NCBI GenBank assembly: GCA_036251935.1
Contig: CP133967.1
Coordinates: forward strand, 2,179,488 to 2,243,487
Length of the DNA: 64,000 nt
Origin: Orbaceae bacterium lpD04
GTDB taxonomy: Bacteria > Pseudomonadota > Gammaproteobacteria > Enterobacterales > Orbaceae
Direction of reading: 5' to 3'
The position numbers and the translations under genes are program-made. Below are positions 1 to 8,068 of this stretch, in pieces. Positions within the stretch are counted from its first letter, which is position 1; every line of letters begins with the position of its first letter. The notes below the pieces were generated by a model. The model worked only from the letters and a program-made list of their open reading frames with translations, was not told the DNA's origin and did no database searches.

Positions 1-879
1 AACTTTGACAACGTTCCATCCAGCACCAGCAAAAATCCCTTCAAGTTCATTGATAATTTTACCATTACCAGTAACAGGGCCATCTAGGCGTTGTAAATTA
101 CAGTTGATAACAAATGTTAGGTTATCAAGTTTTTCACGCGTTGCAACGGTGATTGCACCTTTTGATTCTGGCTCATCCATCTCACCATCACCTAAGAATG
201 CATATACACGTTGTTCAGTCGTATCTTTAAGTCCACGATGGTTTAAATATTTTAAGAAACGCGCTTGATAAATTGCACTAATTGGACCAAGGCCCATTGA
301 TACTGTTGGGAACTGCCAAAATTCTGGCATTAATTTAGGGTGCGGATAAGACGGTAAACCTTTGCCGTGAACTTCTTGACGGAAGTTGTCAAGTTGGTCT
401 TCACTTAAACGGCCTTCAATAAATGCACGCGAATAAACGCCTGGTGCAATATGACCTTGGAAATAAACCAAATCGCCGCCATCTTTATCATTGCGAGCAC
501 GGAAAAAGTGGTTAAAACAGACTTCATAAAATGTCGCTGCTGACTGGAATGATGCCATATGGCCACCCAAATCGAGATCTTTTTTAGATGCACGTAGCAC
601 TATCATCATTGCATTCCAACGAACGATAGAACGAATTCGTCTTTCAAGTTCCCAATCACCTGGATAAGCTGGCTCATCTTCTACAGAGATGGTATTGACA
701 TAATTACTCGTTGAAGAACCAAATAATAATGGCACGCCGCCTTGGCGAGCTTGATTAACGATTTGTTCAATAATATATTGTGCTCTTTCAGTGCCTTCCT
801 CTCGAATTACTGACTCAATACTCTTGAGCCAATCTTGTGTTTCGATAGGATCGATATCATTCATTTGCATGTCCGACAT
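1..879 (-). CDS. aceE: Pyruvate dehydrogenase E1 component (aceE), N-terminal part
   Basis: Thiamine-diphosphate E1 subunit that decarboxylates pyruvate and acetylates lipoyl-E2 of the pyruvate dehydrogenase complex in the cytoplasm. The 293 codons present run off the left edge and match the homodimeric enterobacterial E1 (about 890 residues): start MSDMQMNDIDPIETQDWL, then HMASFQSAATFYEVCFNHFF, SYPHPKLMPEFWQFPTVSMG and the ThDP-binding GDGEMDEPES segment. The start at 879 is the natural one for the family. lipB and lipA are divergent next door, so E1 and the lipoylation enzymes for E2 are neighbours. No pdhR lies between them. Confidence 0.97.
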   Translation of the reverse strand, partial: MSDMQMNDIDPIETQDWLKSIESVIREEGTERAQYIIEQIVNQARQGGVPLLFGSSTSNYVNTISVEDEPAYPGDWELERRIRSIVRWNAMMIVLRASKKDLDLGGHMASFQSAATFYEVCFNHFFRARNDKDGGDLVYFQGHIAPGVYSRAFIEGRLSEDQLDNFRQEVHGKGLPSYPHPKLMPEFWQFPTVSMGLGPISAIYQARFLKYLNHRGLKDTTEQRVYAFLGDGEMDEPESKGAITVATREKLDNLTFVINCNLQRLDGPVTGNGKIINELEGIFAGAGWNVVKV

Positions 880-1513
880 ATTTAAACCTCTTTTTTGTTA
901 TAAAAAATGCAGCGCAATTTGCGCATTTTGCATTACGTGTGTTTATAAACATAAATTATTTTTGACAGTCTGCCACTTACCTTGCTAAAGGTAAAGCTTA
1001 CCCACCCAATGAAAGGAATGTTAATTCCTATCAAATTAATCAACTATTCCAATATATATGAATTCGATACTTTTATCTATATGATATATTTGAATTTTTA
1101 AAAATTCAAATATAAATTTATATTTAAGCCCCTTATTGCCTTATGCGCTTTATATTGTCAATCGCTATTCGTTTTTGTTATATTCGGCAACAAAACCATA
1201 ATATATACACAACTGAAATCAAGATGCTTGATTTTTTAGTTTGAACTTTAGCGTTGTTATAAGCAGCGTAACTAGAGGTTTCGCCTCTTGCTTCCGTGTC
1301 CTGAAATCCCGTTACTTTTGATTTCCAGCGCTATTTTCGAGTATTTTAATTGGTTATGAGTATAAATAGACTAATATTGGCGACATTATAAATAGTTGAT
1401 GACTTCTTAGCAGTAATTTATGTTTGCGAGTAACAACGATTTTCATCATCGATGAGATAAATGTTTTATTATTGATAATACCACTCAATTATGCAGGATA
1501 AATAGGTCGTGAT
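880..1513. other. Intergenic region between divergent aceE and lipB
   Basis: Very AT-rich, with no credible reading frame. It must hold the divergent promoters of aceE and lipB. It also contains one copy of a dispersed intergenic repeat (1213-1364, listed separately). I could not fix a promoter or operator here with confidence. Confidence 0.6.
1213..1364 (+). repeat. Dispersed intergenic repeat, copy 1 of 3
   Basis: About 150 bp shared with 47919-48082 (same orientation) and 29122-29279 (inverted). Conserved landmarks in order: a small hairpin AATCAAG-ATG-CTTGATT followed by a T run, the core ACTTTAGCGTTGTTATAA, an AGAGG...GCCTCT hairpin, a variable middle, and CAGCGCTATTTTCGAG. The ends are AT-rich and no ORF is present. 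It could be a MITE-like element, a mobile terminator or a small RNA; the sequence alone does not decide. Confidence 0.75.
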
Positions 1514-2134
1514 ATGGATAAACCCATTGTCAAAAATTTAGGATTGAAACCCTATTTGCAAACTTATGAGCGCATGCATCAATTTAGCCAAACGCGCAAC
1601 AGCCAAACACCCGATGAAATTTGGTTAGTCGAGCACCCACCCGTTTTTACTCAAGGGAAAGTAGGTAAAGCCGAGCATTTATTGCATACAACAACGATCC
1701 CAATTATTCAAACCGATCGTGGTGGGCAAATTACTTATCATGCGCCCGGCCAACAAATTATGTATATTTTGTTAGATCTAAAACGCTTAAATATTGGAAT
1801 TCGTGATACCGTTGGTTATTTAGAAAATAGCGTTATTGCAACATTAGCTAACTATAATATCGTTGCTATGACCAAAGAAAACGCCCCTGGGGTGTATGTT
1901 AATGGTAAAAAAATTTGTTCGTTAGGCCTACATATTACACGCGGCTGCACATTACATGGCCTTGCGTTAAATATTGATATGGACTTAACACCTTTTAATA
2001 ATATTAATCCTTGTGGTTACGCCGGGTTAGAAATGACGCAGATGAAAGATTATATCGGTCAAATTAATCAACATGAAATTGCAAATTTCATGGTAAATGA
2101 ATTTATCACACAACTTACATCAGGCACCAAATAA
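1514..2134 (+). CDS. lipB: Octanoyl-[ACP]:protein N-octanoyltransferase LipB
   Basis: Transfers octanoate from acyl carrier protein to the lipoyl domains of E2 and GcvH, the first step of lipoate synthesis. It is 206 residues, near the usual size (E. coli 213). Visible motifs: the substrate-pocket segment [12 protein letters not shown], the catalytic lysine in [20 protein letters not shown], and the acyl-accepting cysteine Cys167 in [10 protein letters not shown]. lipA follows 6 bp downstream, so the two are cotranscribed. Confidence 0.97.
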   Translation: MDKPIVKNLGLKPYLQTYERMHQFSQTRNSQTPDEIWLVEHPPVFTQGKVGKAEHLLHTTTIPIIQTDRGGQITYHAPGQQIMYILLDLKRLNIGIRDTVGYLENSVIATLANYNIVAMTKENAPGVYVNGKKICSLGLHITRGCTLHGLALNIDMDLTPFNNINPCGYAGLEMTQMKDYIGQINQHEIANFMVNEFITQLTSGTK

Positions 2135-2140
2135 GAGACT

Positions 2141-3118
2141 ATGCCAAATATGACCAATACCAATGTTGAGCCCCATAATGTTAGAAGTTCAAAATATCGT
2201 GATGCAGATAAAACAAGGCTAATTCCTTTAGTTACGGTTGATGATAATTCAGTATTAAAAAAACCTGATTGGATGAGGATAAAACTCTCTGCGCAAACTG
2301 AAAATATTGCACATATCAAAAATACCATGCGTAAACATGGTTTACATTCAGTGTGTGAAGAAGCTTCTTGCCCAAACCTTGCAGAATGTTTTAATCATGG
2401 CACGGCAACATTTATGATTTTAGGTGATATTTGTACTCGCCGCTGCCCATTTTGTGACGTTGCTCATGGCCGCCCACTACCGCCTGATCAACAAGAGCCT
2501 GAAAAACTAGCTAAAACAATCCAAGAGATGCGATTACGTTATGTGGTTATCACATCCGTTGATAGGGATGATTTAAAAGATGGTGGCGCGAGTCATTTTG
2601 CTGATTGTACACGTGAAATTAGAGCCTTAAGCCCCAATATTAAGGTCGAAACATTAACACCTGATTTTCGTGGCTGTATTGATGATGCGGTGGCAATTCT
2701 TAAAGATAATCCACCTGATGTCTTTAATCATAATCTTGAGAATATTCCGCGTTTATATAAAAAAATTAGGCCTGGTGCAAGTTACCAAGGCTCACTTGAG
2801 TTACTGGCTAAATTTAAAGCTGCGCACCCAACTATTCCAACTAAATCAGGCTTGATGGTCGGCCTTGGCGAAACCAATGAAGAGCTGATTCAAGTACTTA
2901 AAGATTTAAGGGCTAATGGCGTTACTATGTTAACGTTAGGTCAATATTTACAGCCAAGTAAGTTCCATTTGCCAGTTGAGCGCTATGTATCGCCTGACGA
3001 GTTTAATGAACTTAAGCAAATTGCCTTAGATATGGGCTTTACGCATGCGGCATGTGGCCCATTTGTTCGCTCGTCATATCATGCTGATTTACAGGCACAA
3101 GGTAAAGAAGTGAAATAA
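2141..3118 (+). CDS. lipA: Lipoyl synthase LipA
   Basis: Radical-SAM enzyme that inserts two sulfurs into protein-bound octanoyl groups to make lipoyl cofactor. At 325 residues it has both expected iron-sulfur motifs: the auxiliary-cluster cysteines in [12 protein letters not shown] and the radical-SAM CTRRCPFC motif. RSSYHAD near the C-terminus carries the RSSY serine that ligates the auxiliary cluster. It is second in the lipBA operon, ahead of a strong terminator at 3194-3230. Confidence 0.98.
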   Translation: MPNMTNTNVEPHNVRSSKYRDADKTRLIPLVTVDDNSVLKKPDWMRIKLSAQTENIAHIKNTMRKHGLHSVCEEASCPNLAECFNHGTATFMILGDICTRRCPFCDVAHGRPLPPDQQEPEKLAKTIQEMRLRYVVITSVDRDDLKDGGASHFADCTREIRALSPNIKVETLTPDFRGCIDDAVAILKDNPPDVFNHNLENIPRLYKKIRPGASYQGSLELLAKFKAAHPTIPTKSGLMVGLGETNEELIQVLKDLRANGVTMLTLGQYLQPSKFHLPVERYVSPDEFNELKQIALDMGFTHAACGPFVRSSYHADLQAQGKEVK

Positions 3119-3121
3119 ACC

Positions 3122-3160
3122 TTCGTTATTTTTTTGTTGTAACATCGTAATTTAGTGTAA
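3122..3160 (+). repeat. Short intergenic repeat TTCGTTATTTTTTTGTTGTAACA, copy 1
   Basis: About 40 bp, beginning TTCGTTATTTTTTT and containing TGTTGTAACA then TTTAGTGTAAA, directly after lipA. It is almost identical to 42411-42450, and its first 20 bp recur at 60583-60603 after cydC. Function unknown. Confidence 0.6.
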
Positions 3161-3193
3161 AAAATGGTGTTATTACTGTTGGCATTTACAATT

Positions 3194-3230
3194 ATCCAAG
3201 CTATTAATCACAATAGCTTGGATTTTTTTT
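3194..3230 (+). terminator. Rho-independent terminator of lipBA
   Basis: Perfect 12-bp stem ATCCAAGCTATT / AATAGCTTGGAT with a 6-nt loop, followed by eight further T residues, 76 bp after the lipA stop. Confidence 0.9.
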
Positions 3231-3347
3231 GATGATTAAAATGTGATTTATTATCGTTTTATTTTAATTTTTTATTGACTAAGATTAAAGTTAGTATAAT
3301 CTATCGTCACTGCTTATTTTTCATTTTATCAATCATAAGGAATTAAT

Positions 3348-3908
3348 ATGAACACCCGCACACGTCTTAATCGCTATAGCTACTTTATGGCTTCATTAAC
3401 CTTAATACCACTCATTTGCGTTATAGCCGCTTGCCTTTCGCCAGTATTATTCTATTTTTTTAATACAACAAATATTGGCCTTGAGTCAGGTGGTTATTCG
3501 CTCTTTATCGAAACAGTTGTCGATGTTGACCCAACGACACTAAAGATATGGCAGGCAACTTTAGCAACGATCCTTGATACGTTACCTATTATAGCTTTAG
3601 CATATGCATTTTATCAGCTACGACAACTTTTTATCTGTTACAGCAACGCTGATTATTTTTCGTTACAAGCCGCTAAACACTGTTATTATTTTGGCCTATT
3701 TTTAGTATCGTGGGTTATTTTAGGTATGTTATTTGAGCCATTACAATCACTCATTTTAAGCTATAACCTAACTGAAGGGCGTTATATTTCTGTTTCGTTA
3801 ACCAGTGAAGATATTCTTACCTTGTTCCCGGCAATGAGTATTATGCTTATTGGTCAGATTCTTAAAAAAGCAACCGAACTTGCAGAAGAAAATAAACAAT
3901 TTGTATAA
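3348..3908 (+). CDS. DUF2975-like membrane protein
   Basis: A 186-residue integral membrane protein with about four hydrophobic segments (near residues 12-38, 68-90, 108-126 and 155-172). It ends in KKATELAEENKQFV, the charged tail I associate with DUF2975 proteins. It sits 11 bp before a small Cro-type repressor gene, and DUF2975 genes are commonly paired with a YozG-like HTH gene. RBS AAGGAATTAAT precedes the ATG. The cellular role is unknown; such pairs may sense a membrane or population state. Confidence 0.7.
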   Translation: MNTRTRLNRYSYFMASLTLIPLICVIAACLSPVLFYFFNTTNIGLESGGYSLFIETVVDVDPTTLKIWQATLATILDTLPIIALAYAFYQLRQLFICYSNADYFSLQAAKHCYYFGLFLVSWVILGMLFEPLQSLILSYNLTEGRYISVSLTSEDILTLFPAMSIMLIGQILKKATELAEENKQFV

Positions 3909-3919
3909 GGAAGACAAAT

Positions 3920-4141
3920 ATGCCCATTATTATTAATTTAGATGTGATGCTTGCTAAAAGGAAAGTAAAATCAAAAGATTTAGCGGCGAGCATTGGCATT
4001 ACAGAGCAAAATCTATCACTACTAAAACAGGGTAAAGTAAAAGGATTTCGGCTTGCAACGCTTGAAGCTATTTGCCAATACCTTAATTGCCAACCTGGTG
4101 ATATTTTGGAATATCAGGCATTAGATCAGCCAATAGAATAA
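3920..4141 (+). CDS. Cro/CI-type HTH regulator (YozG-like)
   Basis: A 73-residue single-domain XRE-family DNA-binding protein. The helix-turn-helix lies around residues 14-42 (KVKSKDLAASIGITEQNLSL then KQGKVKGFRLATLEAICQYL), followed by CQPGDILEYQ, the ending typical of this small family. It has no effector domain. It is preceded by GGAAGACAAAT as RBS and overlaps the operon of the DUF2975 membrane protein, so it probably regulates that pair. Confidence 0.85.
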   Translation: MPIIINLDVMLAKRKVKSKDLAASIGITEQNLSLLKQGKVKGFRLATLEAICQYLNCQPGDILEYQALDQPIE

Positions 4142-4228
4142 TAGCACGGCTAGCAACATAGATCGCTTCGCTATTTAGGTAATTTTAGTATAAAATTAGT
4201 GATAATTTGTTTCTGGAATATTGCAACT

Positions 4229-5692
4229 ATGAAAAAATTTACCGTTGTTTTTTTATCTGCGCTAATGCTGATCCCGCAGATATTTGTACCAGTAATTGCC
4301 AATAATAATACAACTCTACCGGATATTGGTACAGCGGCGGTAACAACCCTTAGTATCGGTCAAGAAATTGAGATGGGCGATTATTATACTCGCCTACTTC
4401 GAGCAAGTGCCCCGATAATTAATGATCCAATGTTAAATGAGTATATAAACTCATTGGGTAGTAAATTAGTTGCTAATGCCGATTCGGTACATACCCCTTT
4501 TCACTTCTATGTTTTACAAAGCGATGTACTCAATGCTTTTGCTTATTTTGGCGGTAATATTGTTGTACATTCTCGTTTGATAGTAGATACCGATACCGAA
4601 AGCCAGCTTGCTTCGGTTATGGCACATGAAATCGGCCATGTTACCCAAAGGCACTTGGCTAGAGCCATGGAATCGCGTAATAAAAACAGCCCTTATATTT
4701 GGGGGGCAACATTAGGATCGCTACTGCTTGCCTTAGCAAGCCCGGAAGCTGGAATGGCGGCAATTTCAGGCACGATGGCGGGCTCTGCTCAAAGCCAAAT
4801 TAGTTTCACCCAAAGTAATGAGCAAGAAGCCGACCGAGTGGGGCTAAGAACGCTAACTAAAGCAGGGTTTGATCCTTATGCCTCGGCAGATTTTTTACAA
4901 AAATTAGCCGACGAAACACGTTTTATGTCTAAACCACCAGAAATGTTATTAACTCACCCATTACCCGATAGCCGTTTATCTGATATTCGTAATCGCAGTA
5001 ATCAATATGCTAAAAAAACAGTTCCCTCATCGTTAAATTATTATTTAGCGAAAGCGAGATTAGTTATTTTGGTTGGCAATAACAAAAACGCTGCGCAGAT
5101 TTTATTACAAGATTATCAAAAGCTAAATAATCCTAGGGCAAATATTGCGCTAGGCTATGCGAGTGCGTTAGTTGACTATCGTGGTAAAAATTATGTCGGC
5201 GCTAAAACTAAATTGCAGCCTTTACTTGATAAAGATCCTAATAATATTTGGTTTATTGATTTAATGACAGATATTGATTTAGAACTTAATCAGAAAAAAG
5301 AAGCAATTAATCGCCTTTTAGCCGCAATAAAAGTTAATCCAAGTAGTAGTGCATTACAAATCAATCTAGCAAGTGCGTATATTGAGAACAAAGATTATCA
5401 AAAAGCGATAAGCTTATTGCATCGTTATACTCATCAATATAGTGATGATATCAATGGCTGGGATTTATTAATGTCAGTTTATCAGCAGCAAAGACAGCGC
5501 GCTCAAGAAATGACGGCCAGAGCCGAAATATTGGCACTACAAGGTCAATTTCCACAAGCGATAACGCTATTAAAAAATGCCAAGAAACAAGCGCAAGATA
5601 ATCAATTTACACTGGCTCGAATTGATGCGCGCATTAATGAACTTGAGCAATTACAAACGCGTTACGCCCCTTATAAGCGTCAGTTAGGTTAA
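4229..5692 (+). CDS. bepA: Beta-barrel assembly-enhancing protease BepA
   Basis: Periplasmic M48 zinc metalloprotease that helps or degrades outer-membrane proteins (LptD, BamA) during assembly. From the ATG at 4229 it is 487 residues, the same length as E. coli BepA. That start gives a clean signal peptide (MKKFTVVFLSALMLIPQIFV); an upstream in-frame GTG at 4199 would put ten residues before it and is rejected. The zinc site HEIGH is at 133-137, the third ligand lies in the NEQEADRVG segment, and the C-terminal half is TPR repeats. Confidence 0.95.
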   Translation: MKKFTVVFLSALMLIPQIFVPVIANNNTTLPDIGTAAVTTLSIGQEIEMGDYYTRLLRASAPIINDPMLNEYINSLGSKLVANADSVHTPFHFYVLQSDVLNAFAYFGGNIVVHSRLIVDTDTESQLASVMAHEIGHVTQRHLARAMESRNKNSPYIWGATLGSLLLALASPEAGMAAISGTMAGSAQSQISFTQSNEQEADRVGLRTLTKAGFDPYASADFLQKLADETRFMSKPPEMLLTHPLPDSRLSDIRNRSNQYAKKTVPSSLNYYLAKARLVILVGNNKNAAQILLQDYQKLNNPRANIALGYASALVDYRGKNYVGAKTKLQPLLDKDPNNIWFIDLMTDIDLELNQKKEAINRLLAAIKVNPSSSALQINLASAYIENKDYQKAISLLHRYTHQYSDDINGWDLLMSVYQQQRQRAQEMTARAEILALQGQFPQAITLLKNAKKQAQDNQFTLARIDARINELEQLQTRYAPYKRQLG

Positions 5693-5703
5693 TTGAGGTA
5701 AAA

Positions 5704-6420
5704 ATGTTAGTAGGACCAATTATAAATGGCGCCGCCATCGCTATTGGCGGTATTTTAGGCGCAGTATTAGGTAGATATATTCCAGCAAGAGTACGTGAAG
5801 CATTACCGATGACATTTGGCTGCGCGTCAATGGGCATTGGTATTGCACTTATTATGAAAGTAAACTCAATCCCTGCGGTGGTACTTTCAATGCTGCTTGG
5901 CTCACTAATTGGCGAACTTTGTCAGCTTGAACGAGGCATTGAAAAACTGGCTTTAAAATTGCGTAAATTTGTCGACAAACCCAAACCGGATCAAGTGTTG
6001 ATAGCCTCTAGAGAAGACTTTGTTGAAAAATATGTGGCATTAGTTGTGCTATTTTGTGCCAGTGGCATGGGTATTTTTGGATCATTAACCGAGGGAATTT
6101 CTGGCGATCCCTCACTATTGATTGCTAAAGCATTTTTAGATCTATTTACTGCTACAATTTTTGCCATTACGCTAGGTTATGCGGTGTCACTAATTGCTAT
6201 TCCACAGTTTATCATTCAAACCATATTGTTTTTTCTTGCAATTATTATTCAGCCGCTGATTTCAGCAAATATGTTCGCCGATTTTTCAGCTTGTGGCGGT
6301 ATGATTATGTTAGCAACGGGTTTTAGAATTTGTGGTATTAAATCGTTCCCGGTTGCCAATATGCTATTTTCGCTATTAATCGTTATGCCAATTTCAGCTT
6401 TTTGGATTACGTTATTTTAA
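5704..6420 (+). CDS. DUF554 family membrane protein (YqgA-like)
   Basis: A 238-residue polytopic inner-membrane protein with the DUF554 pattern: N-terminal GPIINGAAIAIGGILGAVLG, the GCASMGIGIALIMK helix, LGSLIGELCQLERGIEKL, FCASGMGIFGSLTEGISGDP, and a C-terminal GGMIMLATGFRICGIK. Transport function is assumed for the family but not established. It lies 11 bp after bepA and may be cotranscribed; it is the last core gene before the accessory island. Confidence 0.85.
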   Translation: MLVGPIINGAAIAIGGILGAVLGRYIPARVREALPMTFGCASMGIGIALIMKVNSIPAVVLSMLLGSLIGELCQLERGIEKLALKLRKFVDKPKPDQVLIASREDFVEKYVALVVLFCASGMGIFGSLTEGISGDPSLLIAKAFLDLFTATIFAITLGYAVSLIAIPQFIIQTILFFLAIIIQPLISANMFADFSACGGMIMLATGFRICGIKSFPVANMLFSLLIVMPISAFWITLF

Positions 6421-6471
6421 TTGGCTAGGCAAAAATTAATTGCCGAATTATTTCGTTTTTTTAGGCTATGC

Positions 6472-6812
6472 CATATTAGTATCGTGTTTGTTCGGTCGCG
6501 TATTTTAGCGTTTTTATCTATGACATTTTGCGCCACTGCGCGGAGCGCACTTCCTGTGCGACCTCGCTTTATCGGTCATCCCTGCCCGATAGGCTAACGT
6601 GCACGCCATCCTCAACATTATTTAACGGTCGAAAAAAGGTCAACCCATTTATTACCTTGATATTGACCTTGTTCTTTAATTTCGACCGTTTAGATAACAG
6701 TTACGTCGATATCACTGAATAGACTCGCCTCAATATTACCGTTATTGGCAGATCGAGAGCGAGGTTGTTAGGGGAAGGCGGTATTCCCCTAACCGGTCAC
6801 TAGTAGCGTTGC
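6472..6812. repeat. Structured array spacer, copy A (cut by an IS3 end)
   Basis: First of eight copies of the spacer that separates the lipoprotein genes further right. It starts CATATTAGTATCGTG and keeps the hairpins CGCAC/GTGCG, TATCGG/CCGATA, AACGGTCGAAA/TTTCGACCGTT and GTTAGGGGAA/TTCCCCTAAC. It stops at GCGTTGC, where the IS3 terminus begins at 6813. Other copies continue from the same point with CGTTTATATCACAACC, so this marks the insertion point. The lipoprotein gene it once followed is now at 9731-10260. Confidence 0.85.
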
Positions 6813-7614
6813 TGGAATATCCACACCTTTTCATACAAAAAATTAAAGGGTACTTGTTTGCTAAATTTAACGGGAGGCAAATAGCCTAACGAAGAATGTA
6901 ACCGCATATGGTTATACTAATAACCATATGCAGTAAATGCTTGTTGTAGCATTGTTGTTGTCATGAATTCTTCATCTTTTACAAACTCCGTTTTAATCGT
7001 CTTAAATGTGGCTTCCGCAACGGCATTATCGTAAGGACAGCCTTTTTTACTTAATGAACGTTGAATATTAAACGTCTTAAAACAATCATCGGGTAGCTGA
7101 TTGTCAAATTCTTTCCCTCGGTCTGAATGGAATTAATTTAGGCTTGATAATGGCTGTTTAATTTGACTTAATGCTGACATCACTAAGCCTGCTGTTTTAT
7201 GCTTACCAACGCTGTAGCCAGCAGTTTTTCTATTAGATAAATTCAATAAAACACATAAATAATTCTAGCTTTGATTAACCCGAATATAGGTCAAATCAGC
7301 AACAATTAGCTGTCTTTTATCACCCACATAAAATTCACGTTGTAAATGATTGCCCCATTCACCTCTTCATTGTGAGTTTTATACCGTTTAATGGTATACT
7401 TTGATGTCAGTAATAACGATTTCATTACCCTAGCAATATAACGACGAGAAACATGAATGCCTTCGTCCTGCAAGGCAAGGCGAATTCGCCGAGTCCCATA
7501 TGCGCGGTAACTATTTTTAAAAATAGTTAAAATTTTATCGGCATAATAGACCACCGATTTCTGTTTATTAGTTTTGCACTGATAATGGGACGAAAATCGA
7601 TATCCTAAAAGCAA
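6813..7614 (-). pseudogene. Degenerate IS3-family transposase (orfB) with one element end
   Basis: Remnant of an IS3-family orfB read leftwards. The intact N-terminal part (7306-7614) has NSYRAYGTRRIRLALQDEG and VSRRYIARVMKSLLLTS. Further fragments in shifted frames read LLVADLTYIRVN, SDRGKEFDNQL, GCPYDNAVAEATFKTIKTEF and HMRLHSSLGYLPPVKFSKQ. These are the integrase DDE-domain landmarks, but frameshifts and in-frame stops (for example near 7265 and 7134) make it inactive. The element end TGGAATATCCACACCTTTTC starts at 6813. The orfA side is missing. Confidence 0.85.
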
Positions 7615-7665
7615 ACCAGCATCGTTATAGTATAACGAAGCTGTGTCAACATTGCGTTTTTTTAG

Positions 7666-8064
7666 TTAGCAGTCTTTGATTGCTGATATTATTGATGGCG
7701 TGTACCATCCAACAATAACCTTCGCATTATTTGTGACAGTCAGAGGTATTCTATGGGAACCATGCGGCCTAATTCCAATAACTGGTACGTTATTAGCTAC
7801 AGCTGTTTCAATTTCCCATTTCATCCAATCACTATGTGCTGTATACATCCCTGCCACAACAATAAATACGTCTGATGCTTCTATTTTAGCTTTTAACACT
7901 CGCTTGATGTATTTTTCATCCTCTGAGTTTATAGGTGCATCTACAGTTACCTCTTCATAAGATGCAATAAGTCCATCCTCTTTGTTTAATAAATCTTTTA
8001 ACTTTATAAGTGAATCATTGTAATCCCAGCAATGGCTAATAAAAACGCGGTATGTTTTACTCAT
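7666..8064 (-). CDS. TIR-like domain protein (DUF1863/ThsB-like)
   Basis: A single-domain protein of 132 residues. It has the TIR-like opening YRVFISHCWDYND, a middle strand ASDVFIVVAGMYT, and HSDWMKWEIETAV followed by VPVIGIRP. The glutamate in WEIE is at the position used for NAD hydrolysis in TIR domains. The pattern fits the MTH538 TIR-like family that includes Thoeris ThsB. It starts 4 bp after the stop of the deoxyribosyltransferase/TPR gene, so the two form an operon. The likely role is signalling or NAD cleavage in anti-phage defence, which is inference. The module lies between two IS3 ends. Confidence 0.7.
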   Translation of the reverse strand: MSKTYRVFISHCWDYNDSLIKLKDLLNKEDGLIASYEEVTVDAPINSEDEKYIKRVLKAKIEASDVFIVVAGMYTAHSDWMKWEIETAVANNVPVIGIRPHGSHRIPLTVTNNAKVIVGWYTPSIISAIKDC

Positions 8065-8068
8065 TAAA

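Noticed and set aside
6528-6722. Plus-strand ORF in spacer copy A, and a similar one at 14667-14882
   Set aside because: Open frames through the hairpin spacer; not kept in the other copies, which carry indels out of frame.
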